Positions 1 through 8,108 of a stretch of DNA of 64,000 nt are shown piece by piece. Below the pieces are notes generated by a model, which was not told the origin of the DNA, made no database searches, and was given only the letters and a program-made list of their open reading frames with translations. The position numbers and the translations under genes were made by a program. The DNA is from Streptomyces sp. L2 (GTDB lineage: Bacteria > Actinomycetota > Actinomycetes > Streptomycetales > Streptomycetaceae), in assembly GCF_004124325.1 (NCBI RefSeq), contig NZ_QBDT01000001.1, positions 5,952,001 to 6,016,000 of the forward strand. The letters run 5' to 3'. Positions within the stretch are counted from its first letter, which is position 1; every line of letters starts with the position of its first letter.

Positions 1-854
1 TCCGCGCCCGTGAAGGACTGCCCCGTGGTCTCCCAGCCCTCGCCGAGCGCCTTCTCGACCAGCGGGGCGGCGACGACGACCTTCTCCTCGCCGTTCGTGG
101 CGACGACGTAGGCGACCTCCGGGTGGGCGGCCACGGCCGTGTTGGACACCAGGGTCCACGGGGTCGTCGTCCACACCAGGAGCGCGGCCTCGCCGGCCAG
201 CGGGCCGGAGGTCAGCGGGAAGCGGACGTAGACCGAGGGGTCGACGACCGTCTCGTAGCCCTGCGCCAGCTCGTGGTCCGACAGGCCGGTGCCGCAGCGC
301 GGGCACCAGGGGGCGACGCGGTGGTCCTGGACCAGCAGGCCCTTGCCGAAGATCTCCTTCAGCGACCACCAGACCGACTCCACGTACTCCGGGTCCATGG
401 TCCGGTAGGCGTCGTCCAGGTCGACCCAGTAGCCCATGCGGGTCGTCAGCTCGGCGAAGGCGTCGGTGTGCCGGGTCACGGACTCGCGGCACTTGGCGTT
501 GAACTCCGCGATGCCGTACGCCTCGATGTCCTGCTTGCCGGAGAAGCCCAGCTCCTTCTCCACCGCCAGCTCGACGGGCAGGCCGTGGCAGTCCCAGCCG
601 GCCTTGCGGGCCACGTGGTAGCCGCGCATGGTGCGGAAGCGGGGGAAGACGTCCTTGAAGACGCGCGCCTCGATGTGGTGGGCGCCGGGCATGCCGTTGG
701 CGGTGGGCGGACCCTCGTAGAACACCCACTCGGGGCGGCCCGCGGACTGGTCCAGGCTCTTGGCAAAGATCTTCTGCTCGCGCCAGAAGTCGAGCACCGC
801 GTGCTCGAGCGCGGGCAGGTCGACCTGGGCGGGCACCTGGCGGTACTGCGTCAT
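1..854 (-). CDS. ileS: Isoleucyl-tRNA synthetase, N-terminal part (runs off the window)
   Basis: Charges tRNA-Ile with isoleucine in the cytoplasm. The ATG at 854 opens about 284 residues (MTQYRQVPAQVDL...) of a class I aminoacyl-tRNA synthetase. The HIGH-type ATP-binding signature appears as PGAHHIE near residues 56-62, followed by GWDCHGLPVE, typical of IleRS, and by the start of the CP1 editing insertion (CPRCGTGL, TTTPWTLVSN). The KMSKS loop and the C-terminal half lie outside the window. The Shine-Dalgarno GGAGGAAG ends 5 nt before the ATG and lies inside a T-box leader that should control its access according to tRNA-Ile charging. The gene is clearly IleRS, incomplete only because of the window edge. 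Confidence 0.97.
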   Translation of the reverse strand, partial: MTQYRQVPAQVDLPALEHAVLDFWREQKIFAKSLDQSAGRPEWVFYEGPPTANGMPGAHHIEARVFKDVFPRFRTMRGYHVARKAGWDCHGLPVELAVEKELGFSGKQDIEAYGIAEFNAKCRESVTRHTDAFAELTTRMGYWVDLDDAYRTMDPEYVESVWWSLKEIFGKGLLVQDHRVAPWCPRCGTGLSDHELAQGYETVVDPSVYVRFPLTSGPLAGEAALLVWTTTPWTLVSNTAVAAHPEVAYVVATNGEEKVVVAAPLVEKALGEGWETTGQSFTGA

Positions 855-859
855 CGATC

Positions 860-1118
860 TTCCTCCGGCGGATGTGCTGCCTTCCGTCGGAGGGACGAGA
901 GCCGTGCTCCCGCGGTACCACCCTCCTTGGCTCCCGGTGCGTCGTGTGCACCGGTGAGCCCCCTCATTGGGGCGCGAGACCGGTTCTACTCGCCCTGACC
1001 GGCATGGCCGGGCTTTCTTCCGGCGGCTCCGGGGTGATCTTCACGTCGCGCTCGCCCCCGGGCTCACACCGTCCCCGGGTCGCTCTCGGCCGCGTACGCC
1101 GCTACTCGTCCCCATCCA
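860..1118 (-). promoter_or_regulatory. Translational T-box riboswitch of ileS
   Basis: On the minus strand the T-box consensus AGGGTGGTACCGCGG lies at 924-910. A stem I opening, GGGGACGAGTAG, lies at 1113-1102, and an ATC (Ile) triplet in GTGAAGATCACC at 1038-1036 fits as the specifier codon. The 3' part holds two mutually exclusive helices. CCCTCC (894-889) can pair with GGAGGG at the T-box (926-921), or its CCTCCG part (893-888) can pair with CGGAGG (867-862), which contains the ileS ribosome binding site. No terminator U-tract is seen. This is the actinobacterial translation-controlling design with a short stem I, in which uncharged tRNA-Ile frees the ribosome site. Confidence 0.93.
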
Positions 1119-1135
1119 CGCTTTTCGCTCCGCCC

Positions 1136-1141
1136 AGTGTA
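1136..1141 (-). promoter_or_regulatory. Candidate -10 element of ileS
   Basis: The minus strand reads TACACT just upstream of the T-box stem I, a good -10 hexamer (TAnnnT). It would start the leader about 20 nt before stem I. No convincing -35 hexamer was found at the right spacing. Confidence 0.45.
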
Positions 1142-1425
1142 CGGCGCCGCACGGACAGCGGCCGACCGCTTTTCGGGAGGGCCGGGAACGGCGGCGGAAG
1201 CCAGGGCGAAATGACTCGAATGGCGCGATACGCGGCTTCTGTCTCTGCGGGCCGGCCCCGGCGGATTACCCGGCGGAGAGCTGGGCACAACGCATGCAGA
1301 CCGCGTGCGCGGGGGCGTGGGGTGGGCGGATCGGGCGGCGTGCCCCGTTGCCGCGGTTCCCGAGTCGATTTATCGTCCCAGCACGATTCGCGTGCAAGAT
1401 CACAATATGTGAAGGGGCCGCGGCC

Positions 1426-2448
1426 ATGGTGGCGAAGAAGACCACGCTGACACCGGCGGGCCGGGCCGGGGGAGAGCCGCGGCCGGCCACCAAGAAGGCG
1501 GCGAAGAAGACGGCGGCCAAGAAGACGGCGGCCAAGAAGACGGCGGCCAAGAAGGCGGTGGCCGGGAAGACGGCGGCTGAGAAGACGGCGGCCGGGAAGA
1601 CGGCGGCTGAGAAGACACCGGCCGCCAAGAAGGCGGCAGCCGGGAAAGCGACGGCCAAGAAGGCGGCGGCGAAGGAAACGGCCGCGAAGGAAACGGCCGC
1701 CGGGAAGGCGCCGGCCAAGAAGGCCGCTGCCGGGGAAACGGCCGCCAAGAAGGCGGCCGCGGAGAAGAACGTCGCCACGAAGGCCGCCGCGGAGGAGTCG
1801 GCCGGTGCGGAAGCGGGCAGGAAGACAGCCGCCGGCAAGAAGGCGGCCGGCACGAAGAAGGCGGCCGCCGGGAAAGCTGCCGTCGGCGGTGGTGCCCCTG
1901 CGGGGGCGACGGGGAAGAGCACGGCCAAGAAGGCGGGCGCGGCGCGGGCCGCGAAGCAGACGGGAGCCACGACGGTGGTTGCGAAGAAGACTCCTGGCAC
2001 GGCCACGGCGGCGCAGGCCGTCCCCAAGGCGCGGATCGCCGCGGCGGACCCCGGCGAGCTGGCCGTACGCGCCGGCGAGGAACCGTGGACCCCGGAAGAG
2101 GTCGCGGAGGCCCGCGCGGAGCTGCAGTCCGAGATGGAGAGGCTGCGGGCCGAGATCAGCTCGTCCGAGGAGTCCGTCGCCGGGCTGATGCGGGACTCGG
2201 GCGACGGCGCGGGCGACGACCAGGCCGACACCGGCACCAAGAACATCACGCGCGAGCACGAACTGGCCCTGGCCGCCAACGCGCGCGAGATGCTCGTCCA
2301 GACCGAACGGGCCATGGACCGGCTGGACGCCGGCACCTACGGCCTGTGCGAGAACTGCGGCAACCCCATCGGGAAGGCCCGCATGCAGGCCTTCCCGCGG
2401 GCCACCCTCTGCGTGGAGTGCAAGCAGAAACAGGAACGCCGCTACTGA
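1426..2448 (+). CDS. DksA/TraR-type zinc-finger protein with a histone-like Lys/Ala repeat arm
   Basis: A 340-aa protein in two parts. Residues about 15-190 are a low-complexity arm of Lys-Lys-Thr-Ala-Ala type repeats, like the C-terminal tail of histone H1 or of HU-type HupS, and predicted to bind DNA non-specifically. From about residue 215 a coiled segment leads to a DksA/TraR C4 zinc finger (CENC...CVEC) near the C-terminus. DksA-family proteins act in the secondary channel of RNA polymerase; whether this one does is inference. I chose the ATG at 1426, behind GAAGGGG, over the longer upstream reading because the preceding codons look non-coding. No gene lies between it and ileS on the opposite strand. 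Confidence 0.85.
   Translation: MVAKKTTLTPAGRAGGEPRPATKKAAKKTAAKKTAAKKTAAKKAVAGKTAAEKTAAGKTAAEKTPAAKKAAAGKATAKKAAAKETAAKETAAGKAPAKKAAAGETAAKKAAAEKNVATKAAAEESAGAEAGRKTAAGKKAAGTKKAAAGKAAVGGGAPAGATGKSTAKKAGAARAAKQTGATTVVAKKTPGTATAAQAVPKARIAAADPGELAVRAGEEPWTPEEVAEARAELQSEMERLRAEISSSEESVAGLMRDSGDGAGDDQADTGTKNITREHELALAANAREMLVQTERAMDRLDAGTYGLCENCGNPIGKARMQAFPRATLCVECKQKQERRY
1480..1880 (+). repeat. 15-bp coding minisatellite of the Lys/Ala arm
   Basis: Near-perfect AAGAAGACGGCGGCC units of 15 bp run in tandem from about 1501 and become degenerate downstream. Each encodes one five-residue KKTAA-type unit. The purine-rich, in-frame repeat is expected to change length between strains. Confidence 0.8.
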
Positions 2449-2515
2449 GCACGAGCGCCCATCGCGGCGTGCCGTAGTCTCGTCCTCAGTCAGGCACCTA
2501 GGTTGAGGGACTCAC

Positions 2516-3139
2516 GTGGCAGAGGCGGAGAGCGTCATCGGTACGCCGGACACCCCGGACGACAGCGGCGAGCAGACGGCGGCGGCCGAGGCGCCCGCCG
2601 GCCCCGGTGCGTCCGGCGAGGGCGAGCAGCAGACCCCCGAGCGACGCGCCGGCCGCGGACGCCGTGTCGCGGTCCTGTTCGCGGTGGCCGCGTTCGCCTA
2701 CGCCCTGGACCTCATCAGCAAGACGCTCGTGGTCAAGAAGCTGGAGCACCACGCGCCGGTCCAGGTGATCGGTGACTGGCTGGAGCTGCACGCGATCCGC
2801 AACCCCGGCGCGGCCTTCGGCTTCGGCGCGGCGTTCACGGTGATCTTCACGGTGATCGCGGCCGCCGTGATCGTCGTGATCATCCGCCTCGCCCGCAAGC
2901 TCTACAGCATCCCCTGGGCGATCGCGCTCGGCCTGCTCCTCGGCGGGGCGCTCGGCAACCTCACCGACCGGATCTTCCGCGCGCCCGGCGTCTTCGAGGG
3001 CGAGGTCGTCGACTTCATCGCCCCCAAGGGCTTCGCGGTGTTCAACCTGGCGGACTCGGCGATCGTGTGCGGCGGCATCCTGATCGTGCTGCTGTCCTTC
3101 CGCGGCCTCGACCCGGACGGCACCGTCCACAAGGACTGA
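2516..3139 (+). CDS. lspA: Lipoprotein signal peptidase II
   Basis: Cleaves the signal peptide of prolipoproteins after diacylglyceryl transfer. The 207-aa protein has a Pro/Glu-rich cytoplasmic extension of about 50 residues, longer than in E. coli and usual in Streptomyces, then four membrane segments. Both catalytic aspartates are present: NLTDR (Asp151) and FNLADS (Asp180). The GTG start at 2516 follows a GAGGG ribosome site. Lgt, which performs the preceding step, is encoded at 41.8 kb in this window. A TAGTCT hexamer at 2475-2480 could be the -10 of its promoter. Confidence 0.97.
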   Translation: MAEAESVIGTPDTPDDSGEQTAAAEAPAGPGASGEGEQQTPERRAGRGRRVAVLFAVAAFAYALDLISKTLVVKKLEHHAPVQVIGDWLELHAIRNPGAAFGFGAAFTVIFTVIAAAVIVVIIRLARKLYSIPWAIALGLLLGGALGNLTDRIFRAPGVFEGEVVDFIAPKGFAVFNLADSAIVCGGILIVLLSFRGLDPDGTVHKD

Positions 3140-3163
3140 GCGCCCGAGGTCCTTCGCCGGGGG

Positions 3164-3208
3164 TTATCCACAGGCTCGTGCGGGGCGGTCCGACCCGTCC
3201 GGCATACT
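3164..3208 (+). promoter_or_regulatory. Leaderless promoter of the RluD-type gene with a DnaA-box sequence
   Basis: TTATCCACA at 3164-3172 is identical to the classical DnaA 9-mer. CATACT at 3203-3208 is a -10-like hexamer only 6 nt before the GTG at 3215, so the mRNA probably starts at the start codon. One DnaA box is not an origin; it could be chance or a DnaA-controlled promoter. Confidence 0.45.
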
Positions 3209-3214
3209 CGACGG

Positions 3215-4159
3215 GTGAGCACGCTTCCCGAGATCCGAACCCTGCCCGTGCCCGACGGCCTGGAGGGCGAGCGCGTCGACGCCGCCATCTCCCGCATGTT
3301 CGGCTTCTCCCGTACGAAGGCGGCGGAGCTGGCCGCGGCGGGCAAGGTCCAGGTCGACGGGTCGGTGGTCGGCAAGTCGGAGCGCGTGCGGGGCGGCGCC
3401 TGGCTGGAGGTCGAGATGCCGCAGGCGCCCGCGCCCGTCCAGGTGGTCGCGGAGCCGGTCGAGGGCATGGAGATCGTGCACGACGACGACGACGTGGTCG
3501 TGATCGTCAAGCCGGTCGGCGTGGCCGCGCACCCCTCGCCGGGCTGGAGCGGCCCGACCGTCATCGGCGGCCTCGCCGCCGCCGGGTACCGGATCTCCAC
3601 CTCCGGCGCCGCCGAGCGCCAGGGCATCGTGCACCGCCTGGACGTGGGCACCTCCGGCCTGATGGTGGTCGCCAAGTCGGAGCGGGCGTACACCTCGCTC
3701 AAGCGCCAGTTCAAGGAGCGCACCGTCGACAAGCGCTACCACACCCTCGTCCAGGGCCACCCGGACCCGACGAGCGGCACGATCGACGCCCCCATCGGCC
3801 GCCACCCGCAGCACGACTACAAGTGGGCGGTCACCGCCGACGGCAAGCCCTCCGTGACGCACTACGACCTCATCGAGGCGTTCCGCGCGGCCTCCCTGCT
3901 GGACGTGAAGCTGGAGACCGGCCGCACCCACCAGATCCGCGTGCACATGGCCGCCCACCGCCACCCCTGCGTCGGCGACCTGACCTACGGCGCCGACCCC
4001 ACCCTCGCCAAGCGGCTGCGCCTGACCCGCCAGTGGCTGCACGCCGTCCGGCTCGGCTTCGAGCACCCGGGCGACGGCCAGTGGACCCAGTTCGCGTGCG
4101 ACTACCCCGAGGACCTGCGCCAGGCGCTGGACCAGGTCCGCGAGGAGACGTACGCGTGA
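3215..4159 (+). CDS. RluA/RluD-family 23S rRNA pseudouridine synthase
   Basis: Isomerises uridine to pseudouridine in large-subunit rRNA; by family the sites around helix 69 (1911/1915/1917) are likely. The 314-aa protein starts with an S4 RNA-binding domain (about residues 13-75), followed by the synthase domain. The family motif [12 protein letters not shown] carries the catalytic Asp143, and later motifs [12 protein letters not shown] and RQWLHA are present. It lies directly behind lspA, as in many bacteria, and its end overlaps the acetyltransferase gene by 4 nt (GTGA). The GTG at 3215 was chosen because of the S4 alignment and the leaderless promoter. Confidence 0.93.
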   Translation: MSTLPEIRTLPVPDGLEGERVDAAISRMFGFSRTKAAELAAAGKVQVDGSVVGKSERVRGGAWLEVEMPQAPAPVQVVAEPVEGMEIVHDDDDVVVIVKPVGVAAHPSPGWSGPTVIGGLAAAGYRISTSGAAERQGIVHRLDVGTSGLMVVAKSERAYTSLKRQFKERTVDKRYHTLVQGHPDPTSGTIDAPIGRHPQHDYKWAVTADGKPSVTHYDLIEAFRAASLLDVKLETGRTHQIRVHMAAHRHPCVGDLTYGADPTLAKRLRLTRQWLHAVRLGFEHPGDGQWTQFACDYPEDLRQALDQVREETYA

Positions 4160-4623
4160 GCACGCCGTACGCGCTGCGGGTCGCCGAGGACCCCGCCGAC
4201 CGGGACGCGTGCTTCGCCGTGCGCAAGGCCGTCTTCGTCGCCGAACAGGGCGTCCCCGAGGACATCGAGTACGACGCCTACGACGCCGTCGCCGTCCATG
4301 TGCTGGCGGTCCGCGCCGACGGCGTGCCGCTCGGCACCGGCCGCCTGCTCCACGGCGAGCAGGCCGCCGCGAAGACCGGCGGGGACGCCTCGGTGGGCTC
4401 CCTCGGACGGCTCGCCGTCACCCGCGAGGCGCGCGGACTGGGCATCGGCGTGGCCCTGGTGCGGGCCATCGAGGACGCGGCACGCGCGCGCGGGCTCACG
4501 GCCGTGGACCTGCACGCCCAGACCCACGCCCTCGGCTTCTACGAGCGCCTCGGCTACACGGCGTACGGACCGCAGTTCGACGACGCGGACATGCCGCACC
4601 GCGCCATGCGCCGCCCCCTGTAA
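4156..4623 (+). CDS. GNAT-family N-acetyltransferase
   Basis: A 155-aa GCN5-related acyltransferase that would move an acetyl group from acetyl-CoA to an unidentified amine. It has the typical opening ([18 protein letters not shown], ElaA/YitI-like), the acetyl-CoA loop [12 protein letters not shown], and the C-terminal [11 protein letters not shown] motif. The GTG start overlaps the stop of the pseudouridine synthase gene (GTGA), so the two are probably translationally coupled. The substrate cannot be read from the sequence. Confidence 0.88.
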   Translation: MSTPYALRVAEDPADRDACFAVRKAVFVAEQGVPEDIEYDAYDAVAVHVLAVRADGVPLGTGRLLHGEQAAAKTGGDASVGSLGRLAVTREARGLGIGVALVRAIEDAARARGLTAVDLHAQTHALGFYERLGYTAYGPQFDDADMPHRAMRRPL

Positions 4624-4710
4624 CCCCGGAGGGCCGGACAGGGCGGCGGGGCGGGGGCTGTGGCAGTCTTGAGGCCCGCTGTGTGATCGTCGACTCCCGG
4701 AGCGCCGGCC

Positions 4711-6285
4711 GTGGATCAGTTGGCCCTGCTGTTCGTGCTGCTGCTCGGGGCCCTGCTGAGCGTGCCGGTGGGAGACAGGTTCGGGCTGCCCTCGCCGGTG
4801 CTGATGACGCTCCTCGGCGGCGCGCTCGCGGTGGCCGACTTCGTGCCCGACGTGAACATCCCGCCCGAACTGATCCTGCCCGCGCTGCTCCCGCCGCTGC
4901 TCTACGCCGCCGTACGACGCACCTCCTGGCGTCAGTTCGCCGCCAACAGACGCCCGATCTTCCTGCTGGCCGTGGCCCTGGTGTTCGTGACCATGGCCTG
5001 CGTGGCGTTCGTCGCCAACGCGATCGTGCCCGGGCTGCCGCTGGCCGCCGCCGTGGCGCTGGGCGCGCTGATCGCCCCGCCCGACCCGGTCGCCGCGACC
5101 GCCGTCGCCGGACAGCTCGGGCTGCCCCGCCGGCTGGTGTCCATCCTGGAGGGCGAGGGACTGTTCAACGACGTCACGGCCATCGTGCTGTACCACGTGG
5201 CGATCGCCGCCGCCGTCAGCGGTGAGTTCTCGCCCTGGCGGGCCGGACTGGACCTGGTGCTGTCCGCGGTGGTCGCGGTCGCCGTGGGGCTGGCGCTCGG
5301 CTGGGGCGCGAACAAGCTGATGGACCTCCTCGGGGACGCGACCCTCCAGATCGGCCTGACCCTGCTGGTGCCCTACGTCTCCTACGTCGTCGCGGAGGAA
5401 CTGCACGGCTCCGGCGTGCTCGCCGTGCTCACCACCGCGCTGTTCCTCGCCGAGTACGCCACCGACGCCGACGACGTGATGACCCGGCTGGCCGGGCACA
5501 CCTTCTGGGACATCGTCGACACCCTGGTCACCGGCGTCGCGTTCGGCCTGATCGGTCTCGAACTGCACAACGCGATCCGGACCGCGTCCGGCAGGTGGGG
5601 CGAACTGCTCGGCTGGGCGGCCGCGGTCGTCGGTGTCGTGGTCGTCGTACGACTGCTGTGGCTGCTGCCGGCTACCTGGCTGACGAAACGGCTGCACGCC
5701 CGGCGGGACTACGACGAGGAGATCCCGGTCAGCTGGCGGGAGACCGTCGTCATGTGGTGGTCCGGGATGCGCGGGGTGGCCTCCGTGGCGCTGGTGCTGG
5801 CGGTGCCGCTGAAGACCGACGACGGGTCGCCGTTCCCCGACCGGGACGAGATGGTGTTCATCGCGTTCGGCGTGATCATCGCCACGCTGGTGCTCCAGGG
5901 GCTGACCCTGCCGTGGCTGGTACGGCGGCTCGGGGTGCGGGCCGACTCCGAGCGGGAGAAGGAGTTCGAGAAGGAACTGGCGGTGCGGGCGGCGAAGGCC
6001 GCGCGGCGCAGGCTGCGGGAGATCGAGCAGGTGGAGGAGCTGCCGGAGGAGCTGGCCGAGCAGATGATGCGACGGGCGTTCGACATCGGGATCCGGATCA
6101 GCCCGGACATCGGGGAGGAGGAGCGGCAGCAGCGGGTGCGGTCGCTGAAGCGGGTGCGGCGGATCCAGGGGGAGATGATGAGCGCGGCCCGCCATGAGGT
6201 GCTGGCCGCGCGGAGTGAGCCGGGGGCGGACCCGGAGATCGTGGACCGGGTGCTGCGGCACCTCGACGTGCGCAGCCTGCGGTGA
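4711..6285 (+). CDS. CPA1-family Na+/H+ antiporter (NhaP-like)
   Basis: A 524-aa membrane protein with about twelve hydrophobic segments in the first 420 residues. CPA1 exchanger signatures are visible: LIAPPDPVAATAVAG and EGEGLFNDVTAIVLY, in which the Asp is the usual ion-binding acid. The last 100 residues are a charged cytoplasmic tail rich in Arg and Glu. The expected role is sodium and pH homeostasis by export of Na+ (or K+) against protons. The GTG start follows GGAG. The gene is convergent with the MscS-type gene, 39 bp between the stops. Confidence 0.93.
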   Translation: MDQLALLFVLLLGALLSVPVGDRFGLPSPVLMTLLGGALAVADFVPDVNIPPELILPALLPPLLYAAVRRTSWRQFAANRRPIFLLAVALVFVTMACVAFVANAIVPGLPLAAAVALGALIAPPDPVAATAVAGQLGLPRRLVSILEGEGLFNDVTAIVLYHVAIAAAVSGEFSPWRAGLDLVLSAVVAVAVGLALGWGANKLMDLLGDATLQIGLTLLVPYVSYVVAEELHGSGVLAVLTTALFLAEYATDADDVMTRLAGHTFWDIVDTLVTGVAFGLIGLELHNAIRTASGRWGELLGWAAAVVGVVVVVRLLWLLPATWLTKRLHARRDYDEEIPVSWRETVVMWWSGMRGVASVALVLAVPLKTDDGSPFPDRDEMVFIAFGVIIATLVLQGLTLPWLVRRLGVRADSEREKEFEKELAVRAAKAARRRLREIEQVEELPEELAEQMMRRAFDIGIRISPDIGEEERQQRVRSLKRVRRIQGEMMSAARHEVLAARSEPGADPEIVDRVLRHLDVRSLR

Positions 6286-6324
6286 CCTTCTTCACCCACC
6301 CGCGCACCACCCGTCTCCGCGCGG

Positions 6325-7422
6325 TCAATTGCCCGCCTGGTGGTCGGCGTAGCGTTTCTGGAGGGGTACCTGGTTCGTGGCCGCGGTGGCCGCGGTGGCC
6401 GCCTGGGCCGTGTTGACTCGGGGCAGGGCGTAGGGGTGGTGCTCGGTCAGCCAGGTGATCATCTGTTCGCGGACCGCGACCCGGGCCGTCCAGATGTCGT
6501 CGGCGTCCTTGGCCGTCACCAGCGCCCGTACCTGAATGGTGTTCGGGGTGGTGTCCGTCACCACCAGGTTGTAGGCGCGGCCGTCCCAGGCCGGGCACGC
6601 GCGCAGGATGTCGCGGAGCCGCTCGCGCATCGCCTCGACGGGGGCGCGGTGGTCGAGGTGCCAGTAGACGATGCCGGTCATCTGCGGGGTGCCCCGGGAC
6701 CAGTTCTCGAAGGGCTTGGAGGTGAAGTACGACACCGGCATGGTGATCCGGCGTTCGTCCCAGGTGCGGACGGTCAGGAAGGTCAGGGTGATCTCCTCGA
6801 CGGTGCCCCACTCGCCGTCCACGACGACCGTGTCGCCGATGCGCACCATGTCGCCGAAGGCGATCTGCAGCCCCGCGAACAGGTTCGACAGCGTCGACTG
6901 GGCGGCGACCCCGGCGACGATGCCGAGCAGTCCGGCGGAGGCCAGCAGCGAGGCACCGGCGGCGCGCATCTCGGGGAACGTCAGCAGCATCGAGGCGGCG
7001 GCCACGACGATGACGATCGCCGACACCACCCGCATGATCAGCTCCACCTGCGTGCGCACCCGGCGCACCCGCGCGGGATCGCGGTGGGCGCGCGCGTACC
7101 GGCTGTACGTCGTCTCGACGACGGCCGACGCGATCCTGATCGCCATCCAGGCGGCGGACCCGATCAGCACCAGCGTGAGCGTCCGGCCCAGGGCGACCTG
7201 GTGGCGCTCCAGCAGCTGCGCCTGGTCGTAGGAGCCTCTGAGCAGGGCGGTGCACAGCACGAGCTGGTAGGGGATGCGGCCGCGGCGCAGCAGCCCCCAC
7301 AGCGGGGTGTCGTGGTTCCGTTCGTCGGCCTTGCGCAGCAGCCGGTCCGTGGCCCAGCCGATGACCAGGGTGAGCACGAGCGCGGTGCCGAACACGATCA
7401 GCGGGCGGAGTACGTTCTCCAT
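6325..7422 (-). CDS. MscS-family small-conductance mechanosensitive channel
   Basis: A 365-aa membrane protein. It has N-terminal transmembrane segments, then the pore-lining TM3 region (LLASAGLLGIVAGVAAQSTL) and the MscS beta domain (FGDMVRIGDTVVVDGEWGTV; RRITMPVSYF), then a soluble alpha/beta domain. MscS channels open on membrane tension and release solutes after hypo-osmotic shock. The ATG at 7422 is the natural start; upstream codons on the same frame look non-coding. It is divergent from the dienelactone-hydrolase-like gene. Confidence 0.92.
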   Translation of the reverse strand: MENVLRPLIVFGTALVLTLVIGWATDRLLRKADERNHDTPLWGLLRRGRIPYQLVLCTALLRGSYDQAQLLERHQVALGRTLTLVLIGSAAWMAIRIASAVVETTYSRYARAHRDPARVRRVRTQVELIMRVVSAIVIVVAAASMLLTFPEMRAAGASLLASAGLLGIVAGVAAQSTLSNLFAGLQIAFGDMVRIGDTVVVDGEWGTVEEITLTFLTVRTWDERRITMPVSYFTSKPFENWSRGTPQMTGIVYWHLDHRAPVEAMRERLRDILRACPAWDGRAYNLVVTDTTPNTIQVRALVTAKDADDIWTARVAVREQMITWLTEHHPYALPRVNTAQAATAATAATNQVPLQKRYADHQAGN

Positions 7423-7527
7423 GCCTGGGCTCCTAACCGCCGTCCGGCGGCCATGAACATGTGACTTCCACCCGTTCCTGGGTACGGCGGCGCGGGCCGT
7501 GTCACACCCGGCTGGCACCATGGGCGC

Positions 7528-8097
7528 ATGAACATCATGCTTTTCCACTCGGCCTATGGGCTCAGGCCCGCCGTGCGCGAGGCGGCGGACCGGTTGCGCG
7601 CGGCGGGCCACGAGGTGTGGACCCCGGACCTCTTCGAGGGGCGCACGTTCGACACGGTCGAGGACGGCATGGAGTTCAAGGACGCCGTCGGCAAGGACGA
7701 GCTGCTCAAGCGCGCCGTGCTCGCGGCGGCGCCGTACTCGGAGCGGGGGCTGGTGTACGCGGGCTTCTCGCTCGGCGCCTCCATCGCGCAGACGCTGGCG
7801 CTCGGCGACGAGAAGGCCCGGGGCCTTCTTCTCCTGCACGGCACGTCGGACATCGCGCCGAACGCCGAGGCGGACGAGCTGCCGGTGCAGCTGCACGTGG
7901 CGGAGCCGGACCCGTTCGAGACGGACGACTGGCTGAGCGCCTGGTACCTGCAGATGGGCCGCACCGGGGCCGACGTCGAGGTGTACCGCTACGCCGGGGC
8001 CGGCCACCTCTACACCGACCCCGGCCTCCCCGACTACGACACGGAGGCCGCCGACTCCACCTGGCGGGTGGCCCTCGGCTTCCTCGACTCGCTGTAG
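7528..8097 (+). CDS. Dienelactone hydrolase family protein
   Basis: A 189-aa alpha/beta hydrolase of the dienelactone hydrolase type. The core shows VYAGFSLGASIAQ, where a Cys or Ser nucleophile elbow is expected (GFSLGA), then an Asp in EPDPFETDDW and a late His in YAGAGHLYTDPG. The substrate is unknown. CACCAT at 7516-7521 lies 6 nt before the ATG and no Shine-Dalgarno is visible, so the transcript is probably leaderless. Confidence 0.88.
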   Translation: MNIMLFHSAYGLRPAVREAADRLRAAGHEVWTPDLFEGRTFDTVEDGMEFKDAVGKDELLKRAVLAAAPYSERGLVYAGFSLGASIAQTLALGDEKARGLLLLHGTSDIAPNAEADELPVQLHVAEPDPFETDDWLSAWYLQMGRTGADVEVYRYAGAGHLYTDPGLPDYDTEAADSTWRVALGFLDSL

Positions 8098-8108
8098 CGG
8101 GCGGAAGA

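Noticed and set aside
1102..2259. Arg/Leu-rich open frame antisense to the Lys/Ala protein
   Set aside because: It is the complement of the 15-bp repeat; the plus-strand frame ends in a real zinc finger.
3164..3172. Replication origin signal
   Set aside because: Only one DnaA box is present, with no AT-rich region, no box cluster and no dnaA/dnaN nearby.
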